Part shown: positions 27,962 through 36,607 of the stretch, in pieces
Layout: each line of letters opens with the position of its first letter
Numbering within the stretch: the first letter of the stretch is position 1
Assembly (NCBI GenBank): GCA_016699835.1
Contig: CP064987.1
Span: forward strand, 1,860,001-1,924,000
Length of the DNA stretch: 64,000 bases
Reading direction: 5' to 3'
Source: Phycisphaerales bacterium
Lineage (GTDB): Bacteria; Planctomycetota; Phycisphaerae; Phycisphaerales; UBA1924
Notes under the pieces: model-generated
What the model was told of the DNA's origin: nothing
What the model saw: the letters and a program-made list of their open reading frames with translations, nothing else
Database searches by the model: none
Program-made: the position numbers and the translations under genes

Positions 27962-29076
27962 GCGGGACCGCCATCGGATTTTCCATCGCGAGACTTGCCG
28001 CGAACGAGTTTGCGGATCTCCGCAAGGGACTCGGCGAGGCGACCGAGCTCGATGTAGTTCCGCCGCCACTCCTTGATCGGACCCGCGGGAATGCCCATGT
28101 ACGTCCCGCCCGCTTCGAGATCACCCGCGACGCCCGAGTGCGCGCCGATCTTTGCGCCGGCGCCGATCTCGATATTGTCCGCGATGCCCGAGAGCCCGCC
28201 GATCACGCAACCATCGCCGAGGACGGCCGAGCCGGCAATTCCGACATTCCCACAGACGATGCAGTGCCTCCCGATGCGGCAGTTGTGGGCAATCTGAGTG
28301 AGATTGTCGATCTTCGTCCCGTCGCCGATGGTCGTGGACCCGAACTTCGCACGATCGACGCACGAGTTCGCGCCGATCTCGACGTCGTGCCCAAGGACTA
28401 CGTTGCCGATGTGCGGGAGGCGCTCGGCCCCTTTCTTCGTCGGTCGGAACCCGAAGCCCTGCGATCCCACGACACACCCTTCGTGGAGGATGCACCGCTC
28501 GCCGACCTCACAGCGCTCCATGACCTTCGCCCCGACGTGCAGCGTGGTCTGCTCACCGATCGACGCGTCCATGCCCACAAACGCGTGGGCGCGAAGCGTG
28601 ACGCCTCGCGCGAGGCGCGCACCCGCCTCAACGACACAGAAGGGACCGATGGACACATCCTCGTCGATCGTCGCCAGGGGATCGACGCTCGCGCTCGGGT
28701 GCACACCGACACGTCGCGGCGGCGACGCCGGCATCAGCAGCCCCAGCACAATCGACGCCGCGTGATCGACATCGTCCACAAGCACCACACCACGCCGATT
28801 GTCACGCGGAACACTCGCTCCAAGATCACTCGGCACGATCGCCGCAGCCGCAGCCACATCACTCGTCGCCTCGAGCCACGCCTGCAGAAACTTCGGCGAG
28901 CGGACAAACGTGATGCCCCCGGCCCCGGCCTCGTGGGCCGCGTCGAAGCGTTCGACCACCATGTCCAAGGCGCCGTCGACCTCAACGCGAAGCCCCGCCG
29001 ACCGCAGCGCCCCGACGATCCTCTCGATCGTCAGGGGCGTGCGTGTACGACACGAATCGGGCGTTGGGGCAGGCAT
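27958..29076 (-). CDS. lpxD: UDP-3-O-(acyl)glucosamine N-acyltransferase
   Basis: Adds the N-linked acyl chain in lipid A synthesis. An N-terminal uridine-binding domain is followed by a left-handed beta-helix of hexapeptide repeats (for example VGVHPSASVDPLATI and CEVGERCILHEG). The catalytic histidine lies in QIAHNCRIG. The C-terminus IKEWRRNYIELGRLAE is helical, as in LpxD. The 372-residue length is slightly above the usual 340. It is coupled to lpxC, consistent with consecutive pathway steps. Confidence 0.95.
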   Translation of the reverse strand: MPAPTPDSCRTRTPLTIERIVGALRSAGLRVEVDGALDMVVERFDAAHEAGAGGITFVRSPKFLQAWLEATSDVAAAAAIVPSDLGASVPRDNRRGVVLVDDVDHAASIVLGLLMPASPPRRVGVHPSASVDPLATIDEDVSIGPFCVVEAGARLARGVTLRAHAFVGMDASIGEQTTLHVGAKVMERCEVGERCILHEGCVVGSQGFGFRPTKKGAERLPHIGNVVLGHDVEIGANSCVDRAKFGSTTIGDGTKIDNLTQIAHNCRIGRHCIVCGNVGIAGSAVLGDGCVIGGLSGIADNIEIGAGAKIGAHSGVAGDLEAGGTYMGIPAGPIKEWRRNYIELGRLAESLAEIRKLVRGKSRDGKSDGGPA

Positions 29077-29097
29077 GGTCCCGCGTCGGCCTCCCGA

Positions 29098-29733
29098 TCA
29101 CTTGCCCGCGGCATAGTTGTTGTTCATGCGCGTCGTCAGCGCATCGGTGATGTCCAACCGCTCCGAGACAAAGAGCATCGAGCGGTCCTTGATGATCGAG
29201 TTGTACTCGCCGTTGGTGCGGTTCGGAGGGAGCTTGATCTTTGACGTGTCGATCATGATCAGGTCAAACCCTTCGGCCTGGGCGAACTTCACGATCTCCG
29301 CGTTCACCTTCTCGTACAACTCGCGGATCACCTCGCCGCTCTCAACATCAGACCGACGCCGATAGAGCGCGACCTTCACCTTGAGCTGCTCGTTCTCCTC
29401 GTACAACTCCTGCTCGAGTTGGCGATGCTGATCGACCTGGTCATTGGGGAGTTCCGTGAGGCGCTTCGCCTTCACCTTGAGCGCCTCTTCCTTGGTCTCA
29501 ATCTCGGCCTTGCGTTGCTTGGCGATGCCGTCGAGTTTTCCGTTCTCGTCCTTGAGTTCCTTGAGATTCCCGAAGAGTTTCTCCATGTCCACCACACCCA
29601 CGACGGCCGGGGCGATCGATGCCTCACGTTTCGTCGCCGAGGCGCTGTGGATCTGAACACCCGCCAACGTCACCAGCGCAAGCGCCACGGCGAGAACGGT
29701 CGGCGAACGGAAGAGCGAACGAGTCTGGGTCAT
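29098..29733 (-). CDS. OmpH/Skp-family periplasmic chaperone
   Basis: Holds unfolded outer-membrane proteins in the periplasm. A signal peptide (about 1-32, ending in ASA) is followed by VGVVDMEKLFGNLKELKDENGKL, a long coiled coil rich in Lys/Glu, and a beta segment with FDLIMIDTSKIKLPP. AGGAG 6 nt upstream supports the ATG at 29733. It sits between bamA and lpxD, the usual place of skp in Gram-negative genomes. Confidence 0.87.
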   Translation of the reverse strand: MTQTRSLFRSPTVLAVALALVTLAGVQIHSASATKREASIAPAVVGVVDMEKLFGNLKELKDENGKLDGIAKQRKAEIETKEEALKVKAKRLTELPNDQVDQHRQLEQELYEENEQLKVKVALYRRRSDVESGEVIRELYEKVNAEIVKFAQAEGFDLIMIDTSKIKLPPNRTNGEYNSIIKDRSMLFVSERLDITDALTTRMNNNYAAGK

Positions 29734-29754
29734 GATGATCTCCTGGTGCATTCT

Positions 29755-29796
29755 CCAGGCCTCTCGCCTGGTGCCGCCCGCGAGCAGGGGGGCGGC
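29755..29796. other. Tandem hairpins between bamA and ompH
   Basis: Two adjacent inverted repeats in the bamA-ompH spacer: CCAGGC-CTCTC-GCCTGG (29755-29771) and GCCGCCC...GGGCGGC (29773-29779 / 29790-29796). There is no T-run. They may be a processing or attenuation site that sets the bamA to ompH ratio. Confidence 0.35.
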
Positions 29797-29821
29797 GTCT
29801 CCATGGGTCAATGATAGCGAT

Positions 29822-32338
29822 TCAGCGGAACGGAACATCGACCGTGAACGTCAAGAGACGCTCGCGATCGCCCTCCTCCTTCAGGATCGGAAAGCCGAAA
29901 TCGAACGCGAGCGGCACAGGGGAGAGCGGCGTGATCAGGCGGATCCCGAACCCCACCGAGGCGCGATAGTTGTCGAACGTGACATCGTTGTTCACCGTCC
30001 CCGTGTCCGCGAACAGAACCACAAGGAACTGGTCGGCGATGATGGGCTGTTGGAACTCGACGCCCGCCGAGAACTGGAAGGTCCCTCCGATCGGGTCTGA
30101 ACTCGGAAGTCCGTTGTCGTTGCGTACGCCCCGGGGTGAGATGCCCCGCACCCCGAAACCGCGGAACGACTCACCGCCCAGGTAGTACCTCGAGTAGAAC
30201 GGCACCTCGTCCGGGCTTTGCGGGATGTATCGAGAACCGATGTTGAACGCGAGCGTGCTGCGGTTGCCGAGGATGTCCTCATTCACCGGGACGATCAGAC
30301 CGTAACTCGCGTTGAACGCGCTGTAGGTGAAATCACCCCCCAGCGCACCGATCTGCTCGACGCCCAGCGTGATCTTCGTCCCCTGCGTCGGGAGGATCGG
30401 TCGGTCGGTCGTCGTGCGCGTGATGCTGGCGCCGAGCGACGTCTGGAATGTCTCGTCGCCCACGGCAAAGTAATCGGTCGGCGCGCTCGCCTCGATCTGG
30501 TCCAGCGCGACCGACTGAAGGCCGAGCGTCGCGCTCCCGTTCCATCGCGAGCCGAATCGCCGACCCACGCTCAGTTCGGTCCCATAGCGAATGTCGTCGT
30601 ACTCGCGGTACACGCGCCGGCGAGCATAGAGAGAGATGCCCCCGGAATAATCCGAGTCAAAGAGCGACGGCTCGCCAAGCGAGATCGAGAACGACTGCAC
30701 GCGATCGCCCGGCGAGACCTCGACGCTAAACGTCTGCCCGCCGCCGCGGAACCCGCGCCCGCCAAAGTACTCCGAGAACGAACTCGGCCAGTCGAGAATG
30801 TCGAAGTTGCGCTGCTGGATGCTGAACCGGGCGGCCAGACCACCGTCCGATCCCACCGTCCCGCCGAACGCGATGCTCCCCGTGTTCGTCTCCTTGATCT
30901 CCACGAGCACATCGCGATACCAGGGCTCGTCTGCCGTCTCGGGCTGGATCGTCAGGCGCGGCCTGTCCTTGGGATTGTCCGTCGCAAAGAGCCGAGACCG
31001 CTCGAGCCGTCGGCGCGATTCCTCCACCGCCGACATGTCCAGCGGGCGATCCGGCTGGATCGTGACGTCCTTGCGGATCACCGAGTCCTGCGTGATGTCA
31101 TTCCCCTGAATCGTGACAACGCCCGCCCGGAACCGGCCCCCCTCGCGGACAAGCAGCAGCAGATCCACCACGGGCCTGTCCGAATCTCGAATCTCGCGGA
31201 CGTTGATCTGCGCGTCCACCCACCCCATCTTCCCATACGCCTCGGCCACTCTCTGGGCGCTCTCACGCACCGCCCGCTGCCCATACACGTCGCCGGGCTT
31301 CACCGACATCAGGCCCATCGCCTGCGCATCGCTGATCACCGGCGGCGCGTCCGACCCGGTCTCGATCTTCACCCCGCGAAGCGTGAACACCGGGCCCTCG
31401 TCGATCTCGAACGTCACGATCGCCTCGCGATTGTCGGGGCTGAGTTGCACGCTCCGATCGACGCGGGCGTCGAGATAACCCCGATCACGGTAATACTCAA
31501 GGATCGTGCCCACGTCCTCGTCGAGTTTCGTCTCGTTGAGCGTGGAACGCCGCAGGAGCGACCCCTCAACGGTCTTGAGTTCACGCAACAACTCGCGATC
31601 GAGGAAGGAGACATTCCCCCGGAATCGCACCGTGCGCACGTTGGTCCGTTGCCCCTCGCGCACGCGGAAGACCAGCGTCCCCGAGCGCTCGAGCGCAGGG
31701 ATGTCGGCCGTCACCTGCGCGTTGAAATACCCCTCGTCAAGATACCGCTTCTCGATCGCGCGCGACGCGCGCTCGATGCGCGTGCCATCCACAGGCGTGC
31801 CCCGGAGCGAGCCGACACCCTCCAGCACCCCCGTGTCCGTCAGTACGCTGTTCCCCACGCACACCACATCCAGAATCACCGGCTGCAACACCATCGTGTA
31901 CCGGAGTTCGACGCTCCCGTCGTCCAGCGGCACCACTCGCGTCTCGATCGTGCGGAACGGCCCAAGCCGCGTCAGAAGCCCGACATCGCTCGCCGAGACC
32001 GCCGTGGAATACGGCAGGCCCTCACGCAGCCGCAACTGGTTCCGCGCCAGACGATCGAGCGCGCCCTCCAGCGGAAACGCCGGCTCCTCGCTCGCCCCCG
32101 CCTTGGTCGCCAACAGGGACACACGCCGGACAGGCCGACCCTCAAACGGGCTCGCGCCCTCGACCACTCCTGCCCGGGCCGACGAAGGCCCGTTCGCCCC
32201 CGCCCCCGAATCCCCGGCCCCATTCTGAGCCAAGGCCGAGTTCGCCCCCGTGATCGTCACCACCAGACCAATGGCCGCGCACCACCCCCCACCCTTCCAG
32301 GCCCGAGCAGATCGCGAGGTTGGTGCACACTCACTCAC
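29822..32338 (-). CDS. bamA: Outer-membrane protein assembly factor BamA
   Basis: Central Omp85 component that inserts beta-barrels into the outer membrane. The GTG at 32338 gives a signal peptide ending GANSALA. The periplasmic part holds several POTRA domains, recognisable by ITAD-type strands, VREGQRTNVRTVRFRGN and GYLDARV. The C-terminal barrel contains the conserved GGESFRGFGVRG (VRGF-type loop motif) and ends in an aromatic-basic strand PFR, close to the normal Phe. The frame is open to 32407, but the extra residues precede the signal peptide. The length of about 838 residues is usual. First gene of the bamA-ompH-lpxD-lpxC cluster. Confidence 0.93.
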   Translation of the reverse strand: MSECAPTSRSARAWKGGGWCAAIGLVVTITGANSALAQNGAGDSGAGANGPSSARAGVVEGASPFEGRPVRRVSLLATKAGASEEPAFPLEGALDRLARNQLRLREGLPYSTAVSASDVGLLTRLGPFRTIETRVVPLDDGSVELRYTMVLQPVILDVVCVGNSVLTDTGVLEGVGSLRGTPVDGTRIERASRAIEKRYLDEGYFNAQVTADIPALERSGTLVFRVREGQRTNVRTVRFRGNVSFLDRELLRELKTVEGSLLRRSTLNETKLDEDVGTILEYYRDRGYLDARVDRSVQLSPDNREAIVTFEIDEGPVFTLRGVKIETGSDAPPVISDAQAMGLMSVKPGDVYGQRAVRESAQRVAEAYGKMGWVDAQINVREIRDSDRPVVDLLLLVREGGRFRAGVVTIQGNDITQDSVIRKDVTIQPDRPLDMSAVEESRRRLERSRLFATDNPKDRPRLTIQPETADEPWYRDVLVEIKETNTGSIAFGGTVGSDGGLAARFSIQQRNFDILDWPSSFSEYFGGRGFRGGGQTFSVEVSPGDRVQSFSISLGEPSLFDSDYSGGISLYARRRVYREYDDIRYGTELSVGRRFGSRWNGSATLGLQSVALDQIEASAPTDYFAVGDETFQTSLGASITRTTTDRPILPTQGTKITLGVEQIGALGGDFTYSAFNASYGLIVPVNEDILGNRSTLAFNIGSRYIPQSPDEVPFYSRYYLGGESFRGFGVRGISPRGVRNDNGLPSSDPIGGTFQFSAGVEFQQPIIADQFLVVLFADTGTVNNDVTFDNYRASVGFGIRLITPLSPVPLAFDFGFPILKEEGDRERLLTFTVDVPFR

Positions 32339-32570
32339 GGGACGCAGACGATATCGCCATCCACCGCCAAACACCAACCGCGACCGAACACTTCCACGCC
32401 CACCCAACTTGCGGGATCACCGCCTTGATTCGACCCCCCCGAATCGGTATTCTCACCTCCCCAACCTACACCGAACCACGATCGGGCGTTTGTGTCGCCC
32501 GGCGCGTGGTGATTCGGGGAGTTGGTCGGCCGAGCGTGCGACTCGCCGCTCGTGTCGTCGGATGTGTGTC

Positions 32571-32993
32571 ATGCCGAGTTGGATGCGTCGGGCAAGACGG
32601 GTTGGCATTGCCTTGGTCGCGCTTGCGTCCGTCGCTATCGGTCTGGCCGCGATGGGCTTCGCGCTCCGTCCCGATGTCGCACGCGAACTCCACACCTGGC
32701 GCCTCGCCTCGCTCCTCGGATTGATGCTGCTTCCCGCGGTCGTCTCCATCGTCTGGGGCATGGGACGGACCAACGCCACAAAGGTCTCCAGAGATCCCGC
32801 CGCCGCGGACACCAACGCCGAGGAATCCTCGGCCTCCCGAACCGTGACCATCGACGAGCCCGCGGTCGATCGATCAACACGGAACGCAGAGACGCCCGGG
32901 CGCCACGAGGACGAGACCTCGCCCGATCACGATGTCGATCGACACAACGACCGCACGCGATTCCCGGCCGGTCGCTCTAGCACCCCGCGTTGA
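32571..32993 (+). CDS. Small membrane protein of unknown function
   Basis: Two hydrophobic helices, VGIALVALASVAIGLAAMGF (about 8-27) and LASLLGLMLLPAVVSIVWGM (about 41-60), are followed by a hydrophilic, Asp/Arg/Thr-rich tail of about 80 residues. A second ATG lies at 32562, and the frame stays open back to 32250, but that part is compositional. The 3' end overlaps the convergent dockerin gene by 17 bp. No family is recognised. Confidence 0.55.
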   Translation: MPSWMRRARRVGIALVALASVAIGLAAMGFALRPDVARELHTWRLASLLGLMLLPAVVSIVWGMGRTNATKVSRDPAAADTNAEESSASRTVTIDEPAVDRSTRNAETPGRHEDETSPDHDVDRHNDRTRFPAGRSSTPR

Positions 32994-34521
32994 ATCGCGC
33001 CAGGTAGTACAAGAGATCGTCGATCGTGACCCCGCCGTCGGGCGTGCCCGTTCCCGACCCGTCGTCCACGTCGGCGCTCACCAGTCCCTGGTTGAAAATC
33101 GACAGGTAGTACAGCAAGTCGTCGATGGTCACCCCACCATCCGGCGTGCCCGTTCCCGTCCCATCGTCCACATCGGCCACACACACCGGCCCCCCCTGAT
33201 TCACCACAATCGTCAGCGTGTCCGTGTCCATCCCGCCGAGGTTGTCGGTCACGGTCAGCGTCAGGTTGTGCGTCCCCACCGCAAACGCACCCTGATACAG
33301 CGCCGGCCCATCCTGCAGCACGAGCGCACCCTCCGTCCACGTGTACGTCGCGATGAACCCATCAGGGTCGGTGCTCGCCGACGCATCCACCGTGACCAGT
33401 TCCGTGCCGCTGTTGTCCGTGTCGGTCACGGTCTGATCATTCCCCGCGATCGCTGTCGGGAGTTGATTCACGGGTGCCGTGCAGCCCGGGAATCCCGACC
33501 CCGTGTTCGTGCCGCACACCGACCCAGGCCCCTTCCACGATCCGCCCGATGTTGTGCACGTCGATTGATCGGCGAGGAAGCACCCCGCCGTCCCGAAGCA
33601 GCACGCCCCAGTCGCCGGTGGACAGTTCGTCGGGTCCCACGTCGCCCGCATCACCCAATCACCACGCGGGCGGCATCCCGTCAGGCAAATGATGAACGTG
33701 CTGTCCGCTTGCAATCCGCTGAACCGCGTCCACCCACCATTCGGCGGGCATCCGGTCGCACCACAGTTGAGCGCAAAGAGCCAGTTCTCCGCGGGGAAGT
33801 TGAGGGCCCCGTATCCCGAGCCGCACCCGATCACCGTGTTGTCGGTGGTCGGGAAGGCGTTGCTCTCCGAGGGCGGCGCCGTGAAGCACGGGTTCGCCGT
33901 CTGGTTGTTGTGCTGATCGATCCGGAAGCCCACACTGAACGTGTGCTCCGTCGCGCCCGGCGGCAGGAAGATGAACACCTGATCCGGGTCCGCCGGATCG
34001 ACCTGCGCCACCACGTTCACACCCTGCGTCCCAGGCTCCATCTGGATCGGTGGCAAAAGATCGTCCACCGAGTTGAACGACGCCACCAGCGTCCCTGTGC
34101 TCGGCAGCCCATCCCAGAACAGCACCGACCACTGCGTCGTCGTGTTCACCTGGGCATCCAACTGCGCGAAGATGCACTCCACCTGCGTCACCTTCAGAGG
34201 GAACATGCTCGCCGGAAGCGTGTACGAGACGGCCGCGATCTCGCCCTCCCCCATGCCCCCCTGCGCCGTGTACGTCCCACCCGAGAAACTCGCGCTCGTG
34301 TACGTCGAGATCTGCGGACACTCGCCGCGAGGCGTGATCATCCCCTGCTGCGCCTGCTGATCGTGCGAGAGCCGAACTCGCATCGTCTTGATCGCCGCGT
34401 TCTCGATCAAGAGTTCGTTGAGACGCGACTCGCTCGCCGGCTCCTCGGCCCATGCCGACGCCGCCAGCCCGCAAACCATCCCAAAGCACAGAGCGCCGAT
34501 TCCCAGGGCACGAGTCTTCAT
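32977..34521 (-). CDS. Secreted protein with PKD-like domain and GC-type dockerin
   Basis: Signal peptide (about 1-25, ending ASAWA). A beta-rich domain with a Cys-rich block follows, TGACCFGTAGCFLADQSTC at about 330, spaced like small cystine modules. A PKD-like domain comes next, QTVTDTDNSG...VDASASTDPDG, about 385-460. The two dockerin-like repeats each contain DGGVTIDDLLYYL, and the protein ends FNAGC. The start is fixed by GGAG 8 nt before the ATG at 34521. The function is unknown. The dockerin repeats are nearly identical at DNA level to those of the other four proteins, which suggests shuffling or concerted evolution of the tag. Confidence 0.82.
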   Translation of the reverse strand: MKTRALGIGALCFGMVCGLAASAWAEEPASESRLNELLIENAAIKTMRVRLSHDQQAQQGMITPRGECPQISTYTSASFSGGTYTAQGGMGEGEIAAVSYTLPASMFPLKVTQVECIFAQLDAQVNTTTQWSVLFWDGLPSTGTLVASFNSVDDLLPPIQMEPGTQGVNVVAQVDPADPDQVFIFLPPGATEHTFSVGFRIDQHNNQTANPCFTAPPSESNAFPTTDNTVIGCGSGYGALNFPAENWLFALNCGATGCPPNGGWTRFSGLQADSTFIICLTGCRPRGDWVMRATWDPTNCPPATGACCFGTAGCFLADQSTCTTSGGSWKGPGSVCGTNTGSGFPGCTAPVNQLPTAIAGNDQTVTDTDNSGTELVTVDASASTDPDGFIATYTWTEGALVLQDGPALYQGAFAVGTHNLTLTVTDNLGGMDTDTLTIVVNQGGPVCVADVDDGTGTGTPDGGVTIDDLLYYLSIFNQGLVSADVDDGSGTGTPDGGVTIDDLLYYLARFNAGC

Positions 34522-34610
34522 CACGCGTTCTCCATCAATGCAAACAACAAGCGATAGCATGTGTCGGATCCCGAACCCCACCCTATTCGCGGCCCGACGC
34601 TCGCAGTATC

Positions 34611-34646
34611 AATGAAAATGGGCGACCCCGCAAGGGAAAATCGCCC
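34611..34646 (-). terminator. Terminator of the lpd gene
   Basis: Read on the minus strand, a GGGCGA / TCGCCC stem (34641-34646 and 34620-34625) is followed by ATTTTCATT. It lies about 40 bp beyond the lpd stop codon. Confidence 0.6.
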
Positions 34647-34687
34647 AAAGTACACATTCTGTTTGGGGTTTCAAGTCCCAATCCGGC

Positions 34688-36247
34688 CTACATATGGATC
34701 GCTCGCCCCTCCGACGCCAAGGCCGCCTCGTGGATCCCCTCGTGCATCGTCGGGTGCGCGTGCACCGTGCAGATGAGTTCCTCGGTCGTCGCCTCCAGCC
34801 GCCGCGCCAGCGACATCTCCGCAATCAACTCCGTCGCCTGGTCGCCCATGATGTGCGCCCCCAGGATCTCGCCCCGAGGCAGCCCGCGGATGATCTTCAC
34901 GAACCCCTCGGTATGGGCCGCCGCGATCGCCTTGCCGTGCGACATGAAGGGATACTTCCCGACCTCGTAATCCTGCCCCTTCTTGAGGCCCTGCTCGATG
35001 AGTTTCTGCTCCGTGGCCCCGACGCTCGCGACCTGGGGCAGGCAATACGTGCACCCCGGGATCACCGAGTAGTCCATCGGGATCGGCTCGTGATCGAGTT
35101 TCTTCTCGCGCCACGCGAGCCGCTCGACGCACAGGATCGCCTCCTCGCTCGCCACGTGCGCGAGCCACGGTGGCCCGATCACGTCGCCCACCGCATACAC
35201 GCCCGGAATGTTCGACCGATAGTCAATCGCCTCGTCTTTGGTCACGCCGGGCTTGAAGTCCGTCACGATGTGGTCACGCTCGATCTTGAGCCCGAGCGAC
35301 GCGTCGCACAACCCATCGGTCCGCCCCTTGACGCCGATCGCGACAAGCACGCGGTCGGCCTCGAGCGTCTCCTTCTTGCTCTCATCGGGCTTGCCATTGA
35401 CGACCGGCGCGACCGTGACCTTCACACCCGAGCCTGTTTTCTCGACGCTCGTCGTCGTTGTGCCGGTTCGGATGTCCATCCCCGCCTTCTTGAAGTGCTT
35501 GCCCATCGCGTCGCCGACCTCGCGGTCCTCGATCGGCAGGATCCGGTCGAGCATCTCGACGACCGTCACCTTCGACCCCATCGAGTGATAGAAGTACGCG
35601 AACTCCATCCCGATCGCCCCCGCGCCGATCACGATGAGCCGCTTGGGCATCGCCTTGTTGAACATCGCCTCGCGCGCGCCCCAGACCTTGTCGCCATCGA
35701 ATCGCGCGAACGGCAGGTCCCGCGCCACCGAGCCCGTCGCCACGATCACATGGTCACACGTGATCGTCTCGATCTTCTTCCCGGGTGTCGCCGGCGCGCT
35801 CGTCAACTCTTCCTTGACCGCGCACTCCTGGATCTCAACGCGGCACGTCTGCCCGGGCATCTCCTTCCCGTTCGCCGGCCCGCGCCCGCCAAGCAGTTTC
35901 GCGTTCCCCTGGATGTGCGTGATCTTGTTCTTGTTGAAGAGGAACCCGATCCCCTTGTTCAACTTCGACGCCACGTCCCGGCTTCGACCGATCACCGCGT
36001 CCCAGTCGAACGACACCTCGCCGTTGATCTTCAGCCCCCAGAAGTCACGCTTCGTGAGTTTCTCGAAGAGTTCCGCGTTGGAGAGCAGCGCCTTGCTCGG
36101 GATGCATCCCCAGTTCAGGCACACGCCCCCGAGTTTCGCGCGCTCCACGCACGCGACCTTGTACCCCAGTTGGGCCGCCCGAATCGCCCCGACATAGCCC
36201 GCCGGCCCGCCCCCGATAACCACAACGTCGAAATGCCGATCTGCCAC
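34688..36247 (-). CDS. lpd: Dihydrolipoyl dehydrogenase
   Basis: FAD flavoprotein (E3) that reoxidises dihydrolipoamide of 2-oxoacid dehydrogenases or the glycine cleavage system, using NAD. The FAD-binding VVVIGGGPAGYVGAIRAAQLG is near the N-terminus. The redox disulphide is in GGVCLNWGCIPSK. The NAD-binding GAGAIGMEFAYF is in the middle. The dimer-interface catalytic pair is in HAHPTMHEGIHEA. A GTG start at 36247 with GAGGGA upstream gives 519 residues, slightly longer than the family norm because of a loop near 140-165. No E1 or E2 genes are adjacent. Confidence 0.94.
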   Translation of the reverse strand: MADRHFDVVVIGGGPAGYVGAIRAAQLGYKVACVERAKLGGVCLNWGCIPSKALLSNAELFEKLTKRDFWGLKINGEVSFDWDAVIGRSRDVASKLNKGIGFLFNKNKITHIQGNAKLLGGRGPANGKEMPGQTCRVEIQECAVKEELTSAPATPGKKIETITCDHVIVATGSVARDLPFARFDGDKVWGAREAMFNKAMPKRLIVIGAGAIGMEFAYFYHSMGSKVTVVEMLDRILPIEDREVGDAMGKHFKKAGMDIRTGTTTTSVEKTGSGVKVTVAPVVNGKPDESKKETLEADRVLVAIGVKGRTDGLCDASLGLKIERDHIVTDFKPGVTKDEAIDYRSNIPGVYAVGDVIGPPWLAHVASEEAILCVERLAWREKKLDHEPIPMDYSVIPGCTYCLPQVASVGATEQKLIEQGLKKGQDYEVGKYPFMSHGKAIAAAHTEGFVKIIRGLPRGEILGAHIMGDQATELIAEMSLARRLEATTEELICTVHAHPTMHEGIHEAALASEGRAIHM

Positions 36248-36607
36248 GCGTGTCCCTCGCAATCTGGGTTTTGATTGGTGATTCAGGTTCCCGGCCGCGC
36301 CGGAAGGCACTATAGAGAACAGTCGCCCACAAGGATTGAGGGTTTTTCCTCACCACCACGCCGATTCCCCGCGCACGCATCGAAAATTTCGCTTGAAAAC
36401 CACGCGAGATCGTGGATGATCCTCTTCGCAACGAATCGCCCTGGCCTTTGGCGTGGAACCCAAGCCCAGACGACGCGAAGGGTGCGTGCAGGGGGTGGCC
36501 CACGCGAGGGGTTCGCGTTGGGCCAGTCCAGGACCAAGGGGTAGGCCGCGGCGCCGGCACGCGGCCTGTGTCCAAGCAAGTTCATATCGCACAGATCGGA
36601 AGACTCA
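36248..36607. other. Divergent upstream region of lpd and the metalloprotease gene
   Basis: 360 bp without a supported gene. A weak promoter-like pair for the plus strand, TTGAAA (36393-36398) with GATGAT 16 bp later (36415-36420), is the only candidate seen. Open frames here are compositional. Confidence 0.3.

Noticed and set aside
30218..32428. 736-residue plus-strand ORF over bamA
   Set aside because: Antisense to a well-supported bamA; Arg/His-rich composition typical of shadows.
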